Source: Alkalihalobacillus sp. BA299 (GTDB lineage: Bacteria; Bacillota; Bacilli; Bacillales; Bacillaceae_F). Taken from it: a DNA stretch of 64,000 nucleotides. Positions 34,785 to 44,542 of the stretch are shown here, one piece after another. The translations under genes and the position numbers were made by a program. Every line of letters starts with the position of its first letter. The first letter of the stretch is position 1. The notes below the pieces were generated by a model. The model had not been told where the DNA came from, did not search any database, and saw nothing but the letters and a program-made list of their open reading frames with translations. The stretch is from assembly GCF_017745675.1 (NCBI RefSeq), contig NZ_JAFLJM010000007.1:1-64000 (forward strand), read 5' to 3'.

Positions 34785-35447
34785 ATGGAAAAAGGTGAAA
34801 AAGGGGATAAGCAATGGTTAAAAAAACTGTTTGACCAAAAAGCAGGCAGTCCAAAGAAAAAGAATACGATCCAATACGTCATCATGATCCTTTGTGTAGG
34901 TGTTGGACTCATGATTTTAGGAAATTTCATTGGAGAAGACAATAGTGCTCCACCAAGCGAACCAGTGTTTAATGACGATGAAGATGAAAAAGCAGAGCCA
35001 GCTTTAGGACGAAACAGTTCTTCTGGACCTATGACGATGGAAGACTATGAAATTCGTTATGAAAATCAACTAAGAGAAGTATTAGAACAAATGATTGGCG
35101 TTTCAGACGTTTCCATTATGATTAATTTAGCAGAAACCGAAAAAAGTGTGTATGAACGAAATATTAGTACAAAGCATCAAAAAACCGATGAGACAGATCG
35201 CGAAGGTGGAACAAGAAAAGTGGATGATTTAACAAGAGATGAACAGGTCGTCATTATCCGTAACGGAGATAGTGAAGAACCGCTTTTAGTCAAAAAACAA
35301 AAACCAGAAATTCGTGGGGTTCTCGTTGTCGCCCAAGGTACTGACAATATCCAAGTCAAATCAAGGGTTGTAGAAGCTGTAAGCAGAGTCCTTGATGTTC
35401 CAGCACATCGAGTCTCTGTAATGCCTAAGAAATTAAAGGAGGAATAG
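34785..35447 (+). CDS. spoIIIAG: SpoIIIAG
   Basis: 220 residues: a short cytosolic N-terminus, one membrane helix (YVIMILCVGVGLMILGNFI), then a ring-forming domain in the intermembrane space. In Bacillus SpoIIIAG makes a large multimeric ring in the feeding channel. GGAGGGGAG upstream of ATG 34785. Confidence 0.93.
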   Translation: MEKGEKGDKQWLKKLFDQKAGSPKKKNTIQYVIMILCVGVGLMILGNFIGEDNSAPPSEPVFNDDEDEKAEPALGRNSSSGPMTMEDYEIRYENQLREVLEQMIGVSDVSIMINLAETEKSVYERNISTKHQKTDETDREGGTRKVDDLTRDEQVVIIRNGDSEEPLLVKKQKPEIRGVLVVAQGTDNIQVKSRVVEAVSRVLDVPAHRVSVMPKKLKEE

Positions 35448-35451
35448 AAAA

Positions 35452-36051
35452 ATGGTATTAAAGAAACAAACAGTTTGGTTGTTAACAATGCTTAGCTTAA
35501 TCGTTGTATTATCTGTTTATTACATGACTTCTCAAGGTCAAAACCCAACTGATTTAGCTTATATGGATGAAGAGATGATGGAAGAAGAAATAAATGAAAT
35601 GATGAATGAAGAAAATGCAGGGCAAGTATCAGTAAATATTGAAGAAGATACTATGGCTGAAGGTGATATGGAAGAAGAACTGATTTCGGCTATTAATAGC
35701 GACGAGTTTTTTACAGAAATTCGGTTAGATCGAGAAGAATCACGTAGTAAGATGTTAGAGGAATATACAAATATTATGGCCGAAGCAGATGTTCCAGCTC
35801 AAGTGAAAGTGCAGGCATTAGCAGATCAAAAAGATTTACTAGCATTAGAACAAAAAGAAAATTTACTTGAGACACTTATTCGCTCCAAAGGCTATGAAGA
35901 TGTATTAGTACTTACAGAAGAGGATCAAGTAAAGATTATTGTAAAAGCAGATGAATTATCAAAGGAACAGGCAAATGAAATTCTATTAATGGCAAATGAG
36001 CAATTAGGGGAAAAATTAGTAGTAGTAGGACACCAACCATCAAAAAAATAG
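35452..36051 (+). CDS. spoIIIAH: SpoIIIAH
   Basis: 199 residues: an N-terminal helix (TVWLLTMLSLIVVLSVYYM), an acidic linker, then a YscJ/FliF-like domain that binds forespore SpoIIQ. AAGGAGG upstream. Last gene of the operon, followed by a terminator. Confidence 0.94.
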   Translation: MVLKKQTVWLLTMLSLIVVLSVYYMTSQGQNPTDLAYMDEEMMEEEINEMMNEENAGQVSVNIEEDTMAEGDMEEELISAINSDEFFTEIRLDREESRSKMLEEYTNIMAEADVPAQVKVQALADQKDLLALEQKENLLETLIRSKGYEDVLVLTEEDQVKIIVKADELSKEQANEILLMANEQLGEKLVVVGHQPSKK

Positions 36052-36056
36052 GACTG

Positions 36057-36090
36057 AAAGAGGTTGATTTGACGTCAGCCTCTTTTTTTT
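36057..36090 (+). terminator. Terminator of the spoIIIA operon
   Basis: GAGGTTGA pairs with TCAGCCTC, followed by eight T's. Confidence 0.85.
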
Positions 36091-36144
36091 CTTTCCATGG
36101 ATGCATTGAAAGGATTTAGCGTTGGAGAGAAGAAATAGCGAGAG

Positions 36145-36171
36145 TGTCGAATTTTATCTTTCGGTGTCGAG
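36145..36171 (+). promoter_or_regulatory. Tandem 0A-box-like sites
   Basis: TGTCGAA (36145-36151) is a perfect 0A box. TGTCGAG (36165-36171) follows 20 bp later in the same orientation. They lie about 200 bp upstream of the hypothetical gene at 36361 and could bring it, or accBC, under Spo0A control. Confidence 0.4.
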
Positions 36172-36360
36172 AAATCGATAAATGACCCAGAGTTGAAAAT
36201 AAAAGCCGTGAACTTGAAAATAAATAACCTTATTGAATGTTTATATCCTTATTCTTTTGGAACATGCTATACTATAATGCGAAGGAAACGATGAAGTGGT
36301 ATAATACGTCAATATCGAGGTCCTTAACGTATGTTAGTATGATTTTATGAGGTGATGAAA

Positions 36361-36720
36361 GTGGAATGGAATGATTTAACAGAAGGTGCAAAAGCAGTAT
36401 TAGAACAAACTCGCAATTTGAAAAATGATAACATTCAGATTGTAGAATTTGAAATAGGGTTTGTGCAGGATTTTGAAACAGAAGGCGGAAATACATATAC
36501 AGTATCCATTCAAGAAGAGGATTACGATAGCATTAAACGTTATTCGAAAGAAAATGAGTACGGTGAAAAGTACCATATGGCAAGAAATAAAAATATTGTA
36601 AAGCTGATCTTATTAGAAAATGGAAAAATTCCAGATAACTTATCAGAGTTTCCTGTATTTCGTCAATACAAAAATGATGTAGTTGTTAAAGAAACAGAAG
36701 AAAAAGAAATAAATGAATAA
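36361..36720 (+). CDS. Hypothetical protein between spoIIIAH and accB
   Basis: 119 residues, acidic, soluble in appearance, with no motif that I recognise. It starts MEWNDLTEGAKAVLEQTRNLKNDN and ends in a charged tail. Bacillus subtilis has no gene here. GTG at 36361 follows GAGGTGAT, an almost complete anti-16S match; an in-frame ATG at 36355 overlaps that site. Two 0A-box-like sites lie upstream. Confidence 0.65.
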   Translation: MEWNDLTEGAKAVLEQTRNLKNDNIQIVEFEIGFVQDFETEGGNTYTVSIQEEDYDSIKRYSKENEYGEKYHMARNKNIVKLILLENGKIPDNLSEFPVFRQYKNDVVVKETEEKEINE

Positions 36721-36759
36721 ATAAAACATGTTAGCTTTATTATGAAAGGATAAAAGAAA

Positions 36760-37266
36760 ATGTTAAAAATTCAAGAGATTAAAGAGCTTATTAAAGTCAT
36801 TGATAAGTCTACAATTGATTTAGTAAAAATCGAACAAGATGGTACAAAGTTAACGATTAAAAGAAATACAGACCAACCATTGAATACAGCGCCAATCGTA
36901 GAAGCGCCAAGAACACAAGAGGTTGTTCAGCAACCGATACAACAGCAAGTTGAGGAGCAAGTAGTAACTAGTAATGAAAAAGTAGCTGAAGCTCCTGTTC
37001 AACCAGAGGCTAAATTGAATGATACACATATAACAATCAATTCGCCAATGGTCGGTACTTTTTATGCTGCACCAGCACCAGATGCTGATCCATATGTAAA
37101 AACAGGTGATCAAGTAAATGAGACTACGATCGTATGTATTGTTGAAGCGATGAAGTTAATGAATGAACTTGAAGCTGAAGTTAAAGGAAAGATCGTAGAA
37201 GTACTCGTTCAAAATGGAGAATTAGTAGAATATGGACAACCTTTATTTGTTGTCCAACCAGATTAG
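36760..37266 (+). CDS. accB: Biotin carboxyl carrier protein AccB
   Basis: Carries biotin in acetyl-CoA carboxylase, the first step of fatty-acid synthesis. 168 residues: N-terminal helical part, a Pro/Ala/Gln-rich linker, then the biotinyl domain with the modified lysine in VEAMKLMNELEAE. GGCT-free upstream region with AAAGGA before ATG 36760. accC follows after 12 bases. Confidence 0.96.
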   Translation: MLKIQEIKELIKVIDKSTIDLVKIEQDGTKLTIKRNTDQPLNTAPIVEAPRTQEVVQQPIQQQVEEQVVTSNEKVAEAPVQPEAKLNDTHITINSPMVGTFYAAPAPDADPYVKTGDQVNETTIVCIVEAMKLMNELEAEVKGKIVEVLVQNGELVEYGQPLFVVQPD

Positions 37267-37278
37267 GGAGAGTTCACA

Positions 37279-38631
37279 ATGATAAAAAAGGTTTTAATTG
37301 CTAACCGAGGAGAAATAGCTGTCCGAATTATTCGGGCATGTAAAGAGTTAGGAGTAGAAACGGTTGCTGTTTACTCAGAAGCAGATAAAGATGCACTTCA
37401 TGTCAGACTAGCAGACCAGGCATTTTGTATTGGTCCAACTCCTTCTGCAAAGAGCTACCTTAACTTTACAAACATTATGAGTGTAGCTACATTAACTGAG
37501 GTTGATGCAATTCACCCTGGTTATGGTTTCTTAGCTGAAAATGCCGATTTTGCAGAAATATGTTCAGCATGCAATGTAACATTTGTGGGACCGAGTCCAG
37601 AAGCCATAAATCGTATGGGAACAAAGGACGTAGCTCGAGAAACGATGGCACAAGCCAATGTACCGATTGTCCCTGGTTCTAAAGGAATCATAGAGAATGT
37701 TGAAGCAGGTTTAAAGGTAGCTAATGAAATCGGATATCCTGTCATTATTAAGGCGACAGCTGGCGGCGGCGGCAAAGGGATTCGTGTCGCTCGTAATGAA
37801 GTAGAACTAAGAAAAGGTATCCAAATTACGCAACAAGAAGCAGAAACAGCTTTCGGTAACCCTGGGGTATATCTTGAAAAATTCATCGAAGATTTCCGCC
37901 ATGTTGAAATTCAAGTATTAGCGGATAACTATGGTAATGTTGTTCATTTAGGGGAAAGAGACTGTAGTATTCAAAGGAGGCTTCAGAAGCTACTAGAAGA
38001 AACACCATCACCAGCTCTTGATCAAGAAATGAGAGATCAAATGGGAGAAGCAGCAGTAGCTGCTGCGAAAGCTGTCAATTATACGGGAGCAGGAACAGTG
38101 GAATTTATCTACGATTACCGTAATCGTCAATTTTATTTTATGGAAATGAATACAAGGATCCAAGTGGAACACCCAGTCACAGAGATGGTTACGGGAATTG
38201 ACTTGATCAAAGAACAACTGTTAGTAGCTTCTGGTAAAACTTTATCAGTAACTCAAGATGAAATAACATTTAATGGTTGGTCGATCGAATGTCGTATTAA
38301 TGCTGAAAATCCGAGTAAAAACTTCATGCCTTCTCCGGGTAAAATTACAAAATATTTACCACCAGGTGGTTTAGGAGTTCGCGTCGATTCTGCTGCGTAT
38401 CCAGGTTATACAATATCGCCATTTTATGATTCCATGATAGCCAAAATCATTACATACGGTGCTACGCGTGAGGAAGCAATAGCTAGAATGAAACGAGCGC
38501 TATCAGAATTTGAAATCGAAGGAATTGATACGACAATCCCATTCCATCTTCGTTTACTTGACCATGAAAAGTTCGTTTCTGGTGAGTTTAACACGAAATT
38601 TTTAGAGCAATATGATTTAACCAGTAAGTAA
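37279..38631 (+). CDS. accC: Biotin carboxylase AccC
   Basis: ATP-dependent carboxylation of biotin on AccB. 450 residues, the usual length. N-terminal [35 protein letters not shown]-grasp loop [16 protein letters not shown], and catalytic [22 protein letters not shown] upstream. Confidence 0.97.
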   Translation: MIKKVLIANRGEIAVRIIRACKELGVETVAVYSEADKDALHVRLADQAFCIGPTPSAKSYLNFTNIMSVATLTEVDAIHPGYGFLAENADFAEICSACNVTFVGPSPEAINRMGTKDVARETMAQANVPIVPGSKGIIENVEAGLKVANEIGYPVIIKATAGGGGKGIRVARNEVELRKGIQITQQEAETAFGNPGVYLEKFIEDFRHVEIQVLADNYGNVVHLGERDCSIQRRLQKLLEETPSPALDQEMRDQMGEAAVAAAKAVNYTGAGTVEFIYDYRNRQFYFMEMNTRIQVEHPVTEMVTGIDLIKEQLLVASGKTLSVTQDEITFNGWSIECRINAENPSKNFMPSPGKITKYLPPGGLGVRVDSAAYPGYTISPFYDSMIAKIITYGATREEAIARMKRALSEFEIEGIDTTIPFHLRLLDHEKFVSGEFNTKFLEQYDLTSK

Positions 38632-38673
38632 TATGGTAAAATGAAAATAAGGCTGAATGATGGAGGTGCTATG

Positions 38674-39078
38674 ATGCCAGAAAATCATATTTTAGACTTA
38701 GAGGAGCAACAAAATGAACTAGGTAAAGTAGAAATTTCTCCTGAAGTCATTGAAGTAATTGCAGGTATTGCATCATCAGAAGTTGACGGAGTAGCAACAA
38801 TGAGGGGAAATTTTGCTACAGGAGTAGCAGAGCGTTTAGGAAGAAAAAATCACGGTAAGGGCGTTAAAGTTGAATTAAAGGAAGATGGCATTATTGTAGA
38901 TGTTTCGGTAATTATTATTTATGGTGTGTCTATTCCTGATGTCGCTAAAAAAATTCAAGCGAATGTTAAGCAAGCTCTTCAAACAATGACGGGGATAGAT
39001 CTTGAAGCAGTGAATGTACATGTTGTTGGTGTACAATTTGAATCGCAAACAGAACCTCAAGAATTGATTGAAGAATAA
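38674..39078 (+). CDS. yqhY: Asp23/Gls24 family protein YqhY
   Basis: 134 residues with the Asp23 fold pattern: ISPEVIEVIAGIASSEVDGVATM, a middle beta region, and IPDVAKKIQANVKQALQTMTG. In Bacillus YqhY modulates acetyl-CoA carboxylase activity and is encoded beside accBC, as here. ATG at 38674 is seven bases from GGAGGTG; the adjacent ATG 38671 is also possible. Confidence 0.92.
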   Translation: MPENHILDLEEQQNELGKVEISPEVIEVIAGIASSEVDGVATMRGNFATGVAERLGRKNHGKGVKVELKEDGIIVDVSVIIIYGVSIPDVAKKIQANVKQALQTMTGIDLEAVNVHVVGVQFESQTEPQELIEE

Positions 39079-39132
39079 TTTTCTTTGCTAGTGATTAACA
39101 CATTTTCCGGTGGGAATACTACTAGCAGATCG

Positions 39133-39164
39133 ACAGCCAAAGGAATGCCCCTTTGGCTGTTTTC
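39133..39164 (+). terminator. Terminator after yqhY
   Basis: ACAGCCAAAGG (39133-39143) pairs with CCTTTGGCTGT (39150-39160), followed by TTT. A second, weaker GCTAGT/ACTAGC stem lies just upstream. Confidence 0.8.
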
Positions 39165-39322
39165 TAGTTGATATTGAAGGATGCATAAAATGGATACTGC
39201 ATCATAAGTAGGGATTTACTGTACTTAAAGGCTTGAACAAGAAAATCGGCATTTGCTGTTATCCACTATTAGAATATGCTATTATCATACATATAATTAG
39301 GCAACAAAAGGAGAAAACACGT

Positions 39323-39727
39323 ATGAATAGACGTCTAGCACGTTTAAGGGCTGTACAAGCTCTTTTTCAAATCGATTTAACAGGGATAGAATGGAAAGAT
39401 GCATTGGCAAATTCACTCGAAGACAATGAAGAGGTTACGCCATTCTTGGAAGAAATTATGTCAGGAACGTTAGCACACCAGGAAGAAATTAATGAGATTT
39501 TAAAAGGAAATCTATCGAACTGGACGTTAGATCGAGTCGGGAATGTCGATCGCGCAGTTCTACGTATGGCAGTACACGAAATGAAATATATTGATGATAT
39601 TCCGACTAATGTTACGTTCAACGAAGCAATTGAACTGGCAAAAGCGTTCGGTGGAGAAGAGTCGGGACGTTTTGTAAATGGCGTCTTGTCTAATGTTGTA
39701 AAGACCTTAGGTAAAGAAAAAAACTAA
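39323..39727 (+). CDS. nusB: Transcription antitermination factor NusB
   Basis: 134 residues, all-helical; binds boxA RNA with NusE for rRNA antitermination. RRLARLRAVQALFQIDL at the N-terminus and YIDDIPTNVTFNEAIELAKAFGGEESGRFVNGVL near the C-terminus are diagnostic. ATG at 39323 has AAAGGAG upstream. Confidence 0.95.
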   Translation: MNRRLARLRAVQALFQIDLTGIEWKDALANSLEDNEEVTPFLEEIMSGTLAHQEEINEILKGNLSNWTLDRVGNVDRAVLRMAVHEMKYIDDIPTNVTFNEAIELAKAFGGEESGRFVNGVLSNVVKTLGKEKN

Positions 39728-39757
39728 AATGAAGATAAAGGAAATGGAGTGTTAGAA

Positions 39758-40609
39758 GTGACGGCGACGATTATAAGCGGAAAAGAATTAGCTGCGAATA
39801 AAAGGCAAGAAATGAAAATAGAAGTAGAGGCATTGAGTAAAAAAGGTATAGTTCCAGGGTTAGCAGTCATTTTAATTGGAGACCATCCAGCTTCAAAATC
39901 CTATGTATCCGGTAAAGTAAAGGCATGTAAAGAAGTCGGTATCCGTTCAGTACTTATTGAAAAATCAGAAGACATTACAGAAGAAGAGTTATTGAATTTA
40001 ATTGATAGCTTAAACAACGATAGTGAAATCCATGGAATTTTAGTACAGCTTCCATTACCGAATCATATTTCTGAACGAGCTGTGATTGAAAAAATTAGTG
40101 TAGAAAAAGATGTTGATGGTTTTCATCCGATTAGTATTGGGAAAATGATGATTGGCGAAGAAACCTTTCTTCCTTGTACTCCATTTGGAATTGTAGAAAT
40201 GTTAAAGTCGAAAGAAATTAAAATTGAAGGAAAGCATGTTGTTGTGATTGGAAGAAGTAATATCGTTGGAAAGCCAGTTGGCCAATTATTATTAAATGAA
40301 AATGCGACTGTGACATACTGTCATTCCCGTACGGAAAACATGAAAGAAATAACAAAACAAGCTGATATTCTTATCGTTGCTGTAGGTAAGGCAAATTTTG
40401 TAGATTCTAGCTATGTGAAAGAAGGGGCAGCGGTAATTGATGTTGGTGTCAACCGGTTAGATACAGGAAAATTATGTGGTGATGTTGTTTTTGATGATGT
40501 CAAAGAGGTCGTATCGTATTTAACGCCTGTACCAGGTGGGGTTGGACCGATGACAATTACGATGTTACTACATAACACTATTATTTCGGCAAAGCGAGGA
40601 CTAAGATAA
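39758..40609 (+). CDS. folD: Methylenetetrahydrofolate dehydrogenase/cyclohydrolase FolD
   Basis: Bifunctional enzyme that interconverts methylene-THF and formyl-THF, downstream of the one-carbon units made by the glycine cleavage system. 283 residues. [17 protein letters not shown] has the catalytic Lys. [18 protein letters not shown], and the NADP loop [18 protein letters not shown] are visible. GTG at 39758 ([11 protein letters not shown]) fits homologues and has GGAGTG eight bases upstream. Confidence 0.96.
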   Translation: MTATIISGKELAANKRQEMKIEVEALSKKGIVPGLAVILIGDHPASKSYVSGKVKACKEVGIRSVLIEKSEDITEEELLNLIDSLNNDSEIHGILVQLPLPNHISERAVIEKISVEKDVDGFHPISIGKMMIGEETFLPCTPFGIVEMLKSKEIKIEGKHVVVIGRSNIVGKPVGQLLLNENATVTYCHSRTENMKEITKQADILIVAVGKANFVDSSYVKEGAAVIDVGVNRLDTGKLCGDVVFDDVKEVVSYLTPVPGGVGPMTITMLLHNTIISAKRGLR

Positions 40610-40619
40610 GGAGTTGTCT

Positions 40620-41984
40620 ATGTCTAATGAAACTATTTTATCTGTCACTGAAGTAACGAGATACATAAAAAGACGATTCGAAAGTGATGACATCTTGCAG
40701 AATGTCTGGATCAGAGGGGAACTTTCTAACTTTAAGCACCATAATCGTGGACATATGTATTTTACAATCAAAGACGAACAGTCCCGAATGCAAGCGGTCA
40801 TGTTTGCTGGAAATAATCGTTTTCTTAAGTTTAAACCAGAAGATGGAATGAAGGTTCTTATTCGTGGTGAAGTTACAGTTTATGAAGCATATGGACAGTA
40901 TCAATTGTACGCTAGGGAAATGCAGCCAGACGGTGTTGGAAGTTTATATATGGCGTATGAACAATTAAAGGAGAAATTGGAGCGTGAAGGGCTTTTTTCT
41001 CTACATCTAAAGAAGCCTCTTCCAGCCTATGCGATGAGAATTGCGATTGCAACATCACCTACAGGAGCAGCTATTCGTGATATTATCACAACAATCAAAA
41101 GACGGTTTCCAGTTGCAAGAATTACAATACTACCTGTTTTAGTTCAAGGTGAGGGGGCTGCACCGTCCATCGTAAAAGCCATTCGTCAAGCGAATGCTGG
41201 GAATATGTTTGATCTATTAATCGTTGGACGTGGTGGAGGTTCAATTGAGGAATTATGGGCGTTCAATGAAGAAGTAGTAGCTCGTGCTATTTATGAATCG
41301 GCGCTTCCAATTATATCAGCAGTCGGTCATGAAACGGATTTTACGATTGCTGACTTCGTTGCAGATATTCGAGCGGCAACACCTACAGCCGCAGCTGAAC
41401 TTGCAGTCCCAGAATTGAAGGAACTTGTAAAGTCTATTGACCTTCAAAAGCTTAGATTACGGCGTGCATTAATGGAAAAAATCGTTCGTGAGAAACAGCG
41501 GTTACAACGATTACAAAAGTCGTATGCATTCCGCTATCCACAACAATTAGTTCATCAAAAAGAGCAAGAGCTCGATCGATTGTATGATCGATTAGAGCGA
41601 GAAATGCGCCGTTTTCTAGAAAAGCGAACACAACAAATCAATCAGTTAACAAAAGACATCATGAGAAATCACCCAAAAGGGAAGCTTGTTGAATCTAAAC
41701 AACAATCTTTATTTTTACGTGAACAACTTTTACGAAATATGAGATGGTTACTAAAGGAGAAGCAAAACCAGTTTCAACAACAAATGCAAACACTAGAAGT
41801 ATTAAGCCCGTTACGCATGATGGATCGTGGATATAGCTTAGCTTTTAACGAAATGAACAAGCTAGTAAAGTCAACTGACGATGTAAATGCAAATGACCAA
41901 GTTCAAATTCGTGTCATGGATGGGACGATAAAATGCCAAGTGTTAGACACAAAAGAAGAATCTTTATTAAAGGTGGATGAGTAA
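40620..41984 (+). CDS. xseA: Exodeoxyribonuclease VII large subunit
   Basis: Single-strand DNA exonuclease subunit. 454 residues: OB-fold ([25 protein letters not shown]), then the catalytic domain with [37 protein letters not shown] and [17 protein letters not shown] long coiled-coil follows from about 290 to 410. AAGGAG precedes ATG 40620. Overlaps xseB by one base. Confidence 0.96.
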   Translation: MSNETILSVTEVTRYIKRRFESDDILQNVWIRGELSNFKHHNRGHMYFTIKDEQSRMQAVMFAGNNRFLKFKPEDGMKVLIRGEVTVYEAYGQYQLYAREMQPDGVGSLYMAYEQLKEKLEREGLFSLHLKKPLPAYAMRIAIATSPTGAAIRDIITTIKRRFPVARITILPVLVQGEGAAPSIVKAIRQANAGNMFDLLIVGRGGGSIEELWAFNEEVVARAIYESALPIISAVGHETDFTIADFVADIRAATPTAAAELAVPELKELVKSIDLQKLRLRRALMEKIVREKQRLQRLQKSYAFRYPQQLVHQKEQELDRLYDRLEREMRRFLEKRTQQINQLTKDIMRNHPKGKLVESKQQSLFLREQLLRNMRWLLKEKQNQFQQQMQTLEVLSPLRMMDRGYSLAFNEMNKLVKSTDDVNANDQVQIRVMDGTIKCQVLDTKEESLLKVDE

Positions 41985-42229
41985 TGAGTGAGCAAAAAAA
42001 AGAAGAGTTATCTTTTGAAGAAGCGATAAATGAACTTGAAAGTGTCGTTGATAAATTAGAACAAGGCGACGTTCCTTTAGAGGAAGCAATTTCAATGTTT
42101 CAACAAGGGATGAACCTTTCTAAGTTATGTCATGATAAGTTATCAGTAGTTGAAAAGCAATTAGAACAAATTCTTACAGAAGATGGAACATTAGAAGAAG
42201 TAACTTTTCAGGAGGATCAAGCAGAGTGA
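41984..42229 (+). CDS. xseB: Exodeoxyribonuclease VII small subunit
   Basis: 81 residues. [34 protein letters not shown] is the family signature; the small helical subunit wraps the XseA coiled-coil. Overlaps xseA and ispA. Confidence 0.95.
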   Translation: MSEQKKEELSFEEAINELESVVDKLEQGDVPLEEAISMFQQGMNLSKLCHDKLSVVEKQLEQILTEDGTLEEVTFQEDQAE

Positions 42230-43122
42230 TTATTGATCTTAATTTAAAGCAGTTTTTAAATAATAGTAAAACAGCAATAGATCAGCAACTACCTTTATAT
42301 ATTAACGAATTAAAAGCACCATCGTCTTTAAAAGAAGCGATGCTTTATTCGATTTCAGCGGGTGGGAAGCGAGTAAGGCCAGTCTTAGTATTAGCTACTC
42401 TTCGTGCTTTTAATCACGATGAAAAAATTGGAATTGATATCGCATGTGCGATTGAAATGTTACATACCTATTCGTTAATTCATGATGATTTGCCTGCAAT
42501 GGATAATGATGACTTACGAAGAGGAAAGCCGACAAATCATAAAGTGTTTGGAGAAGCTATGGCCATACTCGCTGGCGATGCACTACTTACCTATTCCTTT
42601 CAATTAATTAGTGATATGAACTGTCATAATGTAACGGATCAAATGAAAGTAAAATTAATCAAAGAGTTAGCCAAAGCTGCTGGGCCAGAAGGAATGGTCG
42701 GTGGTCAAGTCGCTGACCTCGAAGGCGAAGGGAAAAGTTTATCTTTACAGGAATTAGAATATATCCACCATCATAAAACCGGTGATCTTTTAACCTTCGC
42801 TGTGCTATCCGGAGCAATATTAGCTGGAGCAAGTGATGGTGAAATTGAACAATTACGCATGTTTGCAAAAGAACTAGGTTTAGTTTTTCAAATCAAAGAC
42901 GATATCCTTGATGTTGAAGGAGATGCAAAAACAATTGGAAAACCAATAGGAAGTGATTCTGACAAAAATAAAAGCACCTATCCTTCATTGTTATCTATGG
43001 ATGGGGCAAAAAATAAATTATTCGAGCATACAAATCGAGCAAAAGAATATTTATATAATATAAACCTTGAAAACTCGTTATTAATGTCAATTACTGACTA
43101 TATTGTAGAAAGAGATCACTAA
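42226..43122 (+). CDS. ispA: Farnesyl diphosphate synthase IspA
   Basis: Prenyl transferase that builds C15 diphosphate from isoprenoid units. 298 residues. First Asp-rich motif [16 protein letters not shown], second [10 protein letters not shown], and [11 protein letters not shown] at the N-terminal end. GTG at 42226 follows AGGAGG. It is followed by OLE RNA, oapA and dxs, so isoprenoid genes bracket OLE. Confidence 0.95.
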   Translation: MIIDLNLKQFLNNSKTAIDQQLPLYINELKAPSSLKEAMLYSISAGGKRVRPVLVLATLRAFNHDEKIGIDIACAIEMLHTYSLIHDDLPAMDNDDLRRGKPTNHKVFGEAMAILAGDALLTYSFQLISDMNCHNVTDQMKVKLIKELAKAAGPEGMVGGQVADLEGEGKSLSLQELEYIHHHKTGDLLTFAVLSGAILAGASDGEIEQLRMFAKELGLVFQIKDDILDVEGDAKTIGKPIGSDSDKNKSTYPSLLSMDGAKNKLFEHTNRAKEYLYNINLENSLLMSITDYIVERDH

Positions 43123-43167
43123 TCTGCTCATAACAGTAGGATGTAGATGTACTGGTATACATTTTCA

Positions 43168-43196
43168 TTGAGCGTTTTTCTGTCTAGTGATATAAT
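43168..43196 (+). promoter_or_regulatory. Sigma-A promoter of OLE RNA
   Basis: -35 TTGAGC (43168-43173), exactly 17 bp of spacer, and -10 TATAAT (43191-43196). It would start transcription just before the outer OLE helix, in addition to read-through from ispA. Confidence 0.7.
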
Positions 43197-43202
43197 AAAT
43201 TT

Positions 43203-43812
43203 ACAAAGTTGAGTGGTGCAGTATTCTAGTCAGCTCTCTATTCTTGAAGGCGGGGCTAAAAATCCGCCAAAGGGCACATCGATGAAGCTCCTTGTGTCGG
43301 CTTGAGGCGCCCAGCTTTGGGTCGGCGCTGGGTGTTAAGGGGTGAGGGCGATCCACAAAGGCATGTGGGCGATGACCCTCACTCCGCGGAGGCCTTATCT
43401 TACTTCTGTATGCGGTGCATACATTAGTGGTAAGATAGGATATGAACCTGTGTAAGGCATACTTGGGTAGTTATGCCAGCAGCGTAGCCTGCCTTGAGTG
43501 GAGTTAGAGGGGATTATGGAAGTGGTGTAAAGATTGTCGGCCAACAAGATTTGCACTTTGCCTTATGAAATCTGCTCTGCAAAAGAGGATAAAAGAATAG
43601 CGAGGAGCTGCTGAGGAAAACTCCTAGACTGTTCATCAAGACATTTAAAGAGGATTGAAGTGTGGACTAAGTGGTAATCTAGTCTAGCGATTGGTGACGA
43701 CGCTAAGATATGTTTAAAGGGAAACCGCCAAAGCGGCGACGCTTCGGTACGTATCTGGGAAATCCTACTGGACCTAAGCCACAGCGTTTACTCTTTAAAT
43801 GACCACTCAGTA
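43203..43812 (+). ncRNA. ole: OLE RNA (ornate large extremophilic RNA)
   Basis: About 610 nt of complex structured sequence with no reading frame, in the diagnostic place between ispA and the gene for its membrane partner OapA. The ends pair: GAGTGGT (43211-43217) with ACCACTC (43802-43808). Internal helices are easily seen, for example GGCGGGG...CCGCC near 43250 and CTATCTTACC-type pairing around the TATCTTAC/GTAAGATA hairpin. OLE forms a membrane-associated ribonucleoprotein with OapA and other partners and contributes to tolerance of cold, alcohols and magnesium stress in Bacillus halodurans. Its molecular task is still unclear. Confidence 0.93.
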
Positions 43813-43911
43813 TTCATTGTACAATTGTACATAAACAAGATAAATAAAAGTGTGTATGTTCAGGTAGTATTCTTTGAACATCTTCTAAAAGATAGGTGAC
43901 AAATCATATAA

Positions 43912-44517
43912 ATGAAACATTCATTTATTAAATCCATAAATTGGAGTTTAGCAATTGCCGTTATCACACTTGTGTTAGCGGCTATTTTTTCAGTTATTTC
44001 GACGTTTCTTTTAAGTGGGGTAACATGGGCTTTAGGAATGTTAATTGTTTTTTTTATTGTAATAATAGGTATTTTTTTTGATACAATTGGTGTAGCCGCG
44101 ACCGCTGCGGATGAAGCTCCCTTTCATGCTATGGCAGCAAGAAAATTAATTGGTGCGAAGCACGCTGTAACTATTACTAGAAACGCGGACCGCTTTGCGA
44201 ACTTTTGTAATGACGTTATTGGAGATATCGCGGGTATTGTAAGTGGAACGGCATCAGCGTATGTGGTTCTTCAGTTATCTTTGCAACTAGGGTACGGTGA
44301 AGGTTCGTTTTACCAATTTTTCATATCCGTATTGTTTACAAGCGTTATAGCAGCGTTAACCGTTGGTGGAAAATCAATAGGAAAAACGCTAGCCATACAA
44401 TACTCGACTCCCATCATCTATCAGGTTGGTAGAATATTATATATATTAGAGGTAAAATTAAGAATAAAACTTTTTGTTAATAATGGTAAGAACGGAAAGA
44501 GTAAGAAAAAAAGATAA
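43912..44517 (+). CDS. oapA: OLE-associated protein OapA
   Basis: 201-residue membrane protein that binds OLE RNA and carries it to the membrane. Four hydrophobic segments: LAIAVITLVLAAIFSVIS, WALGMLIVFFIVIIGIFF, the stretch around VSGTASAYVVLQLSL, and FFISVLFTSVIAALTV. DTIGVAATAADEAPFHAMAARK links them. The C-terminus is very basic (NNGKNGKSKKKR), suitable for RNA contact. It starts about 100 bases after OLE and lies 25 bases before dxs. Confidence 0.92.
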   Translation: MKHSFIKSINWSLAIAVITLVLAAIFSVISTFLLSGVTWALGMLIVFFIVIIGIFFDTIGVAATAADEAPFHAMAARKLIGAKHAVTITRNADRFANFCNDVIGDIAGIVSGTASAYVVLQLSLQLGYGEGSFYQFFISVLFTSVIAALTVGGKSIGKTLAIQYSTPIIYQVGRILYILEVKLRIKLFVNNGKNGKSKKKR

Positions 44518-44542
44518 GAATAATTGAAAGTGAGGGTTCTTG

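Noticed and set aside
43203..43812. Degenerate protein gene between ispA and oapA
   Set aside because: No frame is open; paired ends and context fit OLE RNA.
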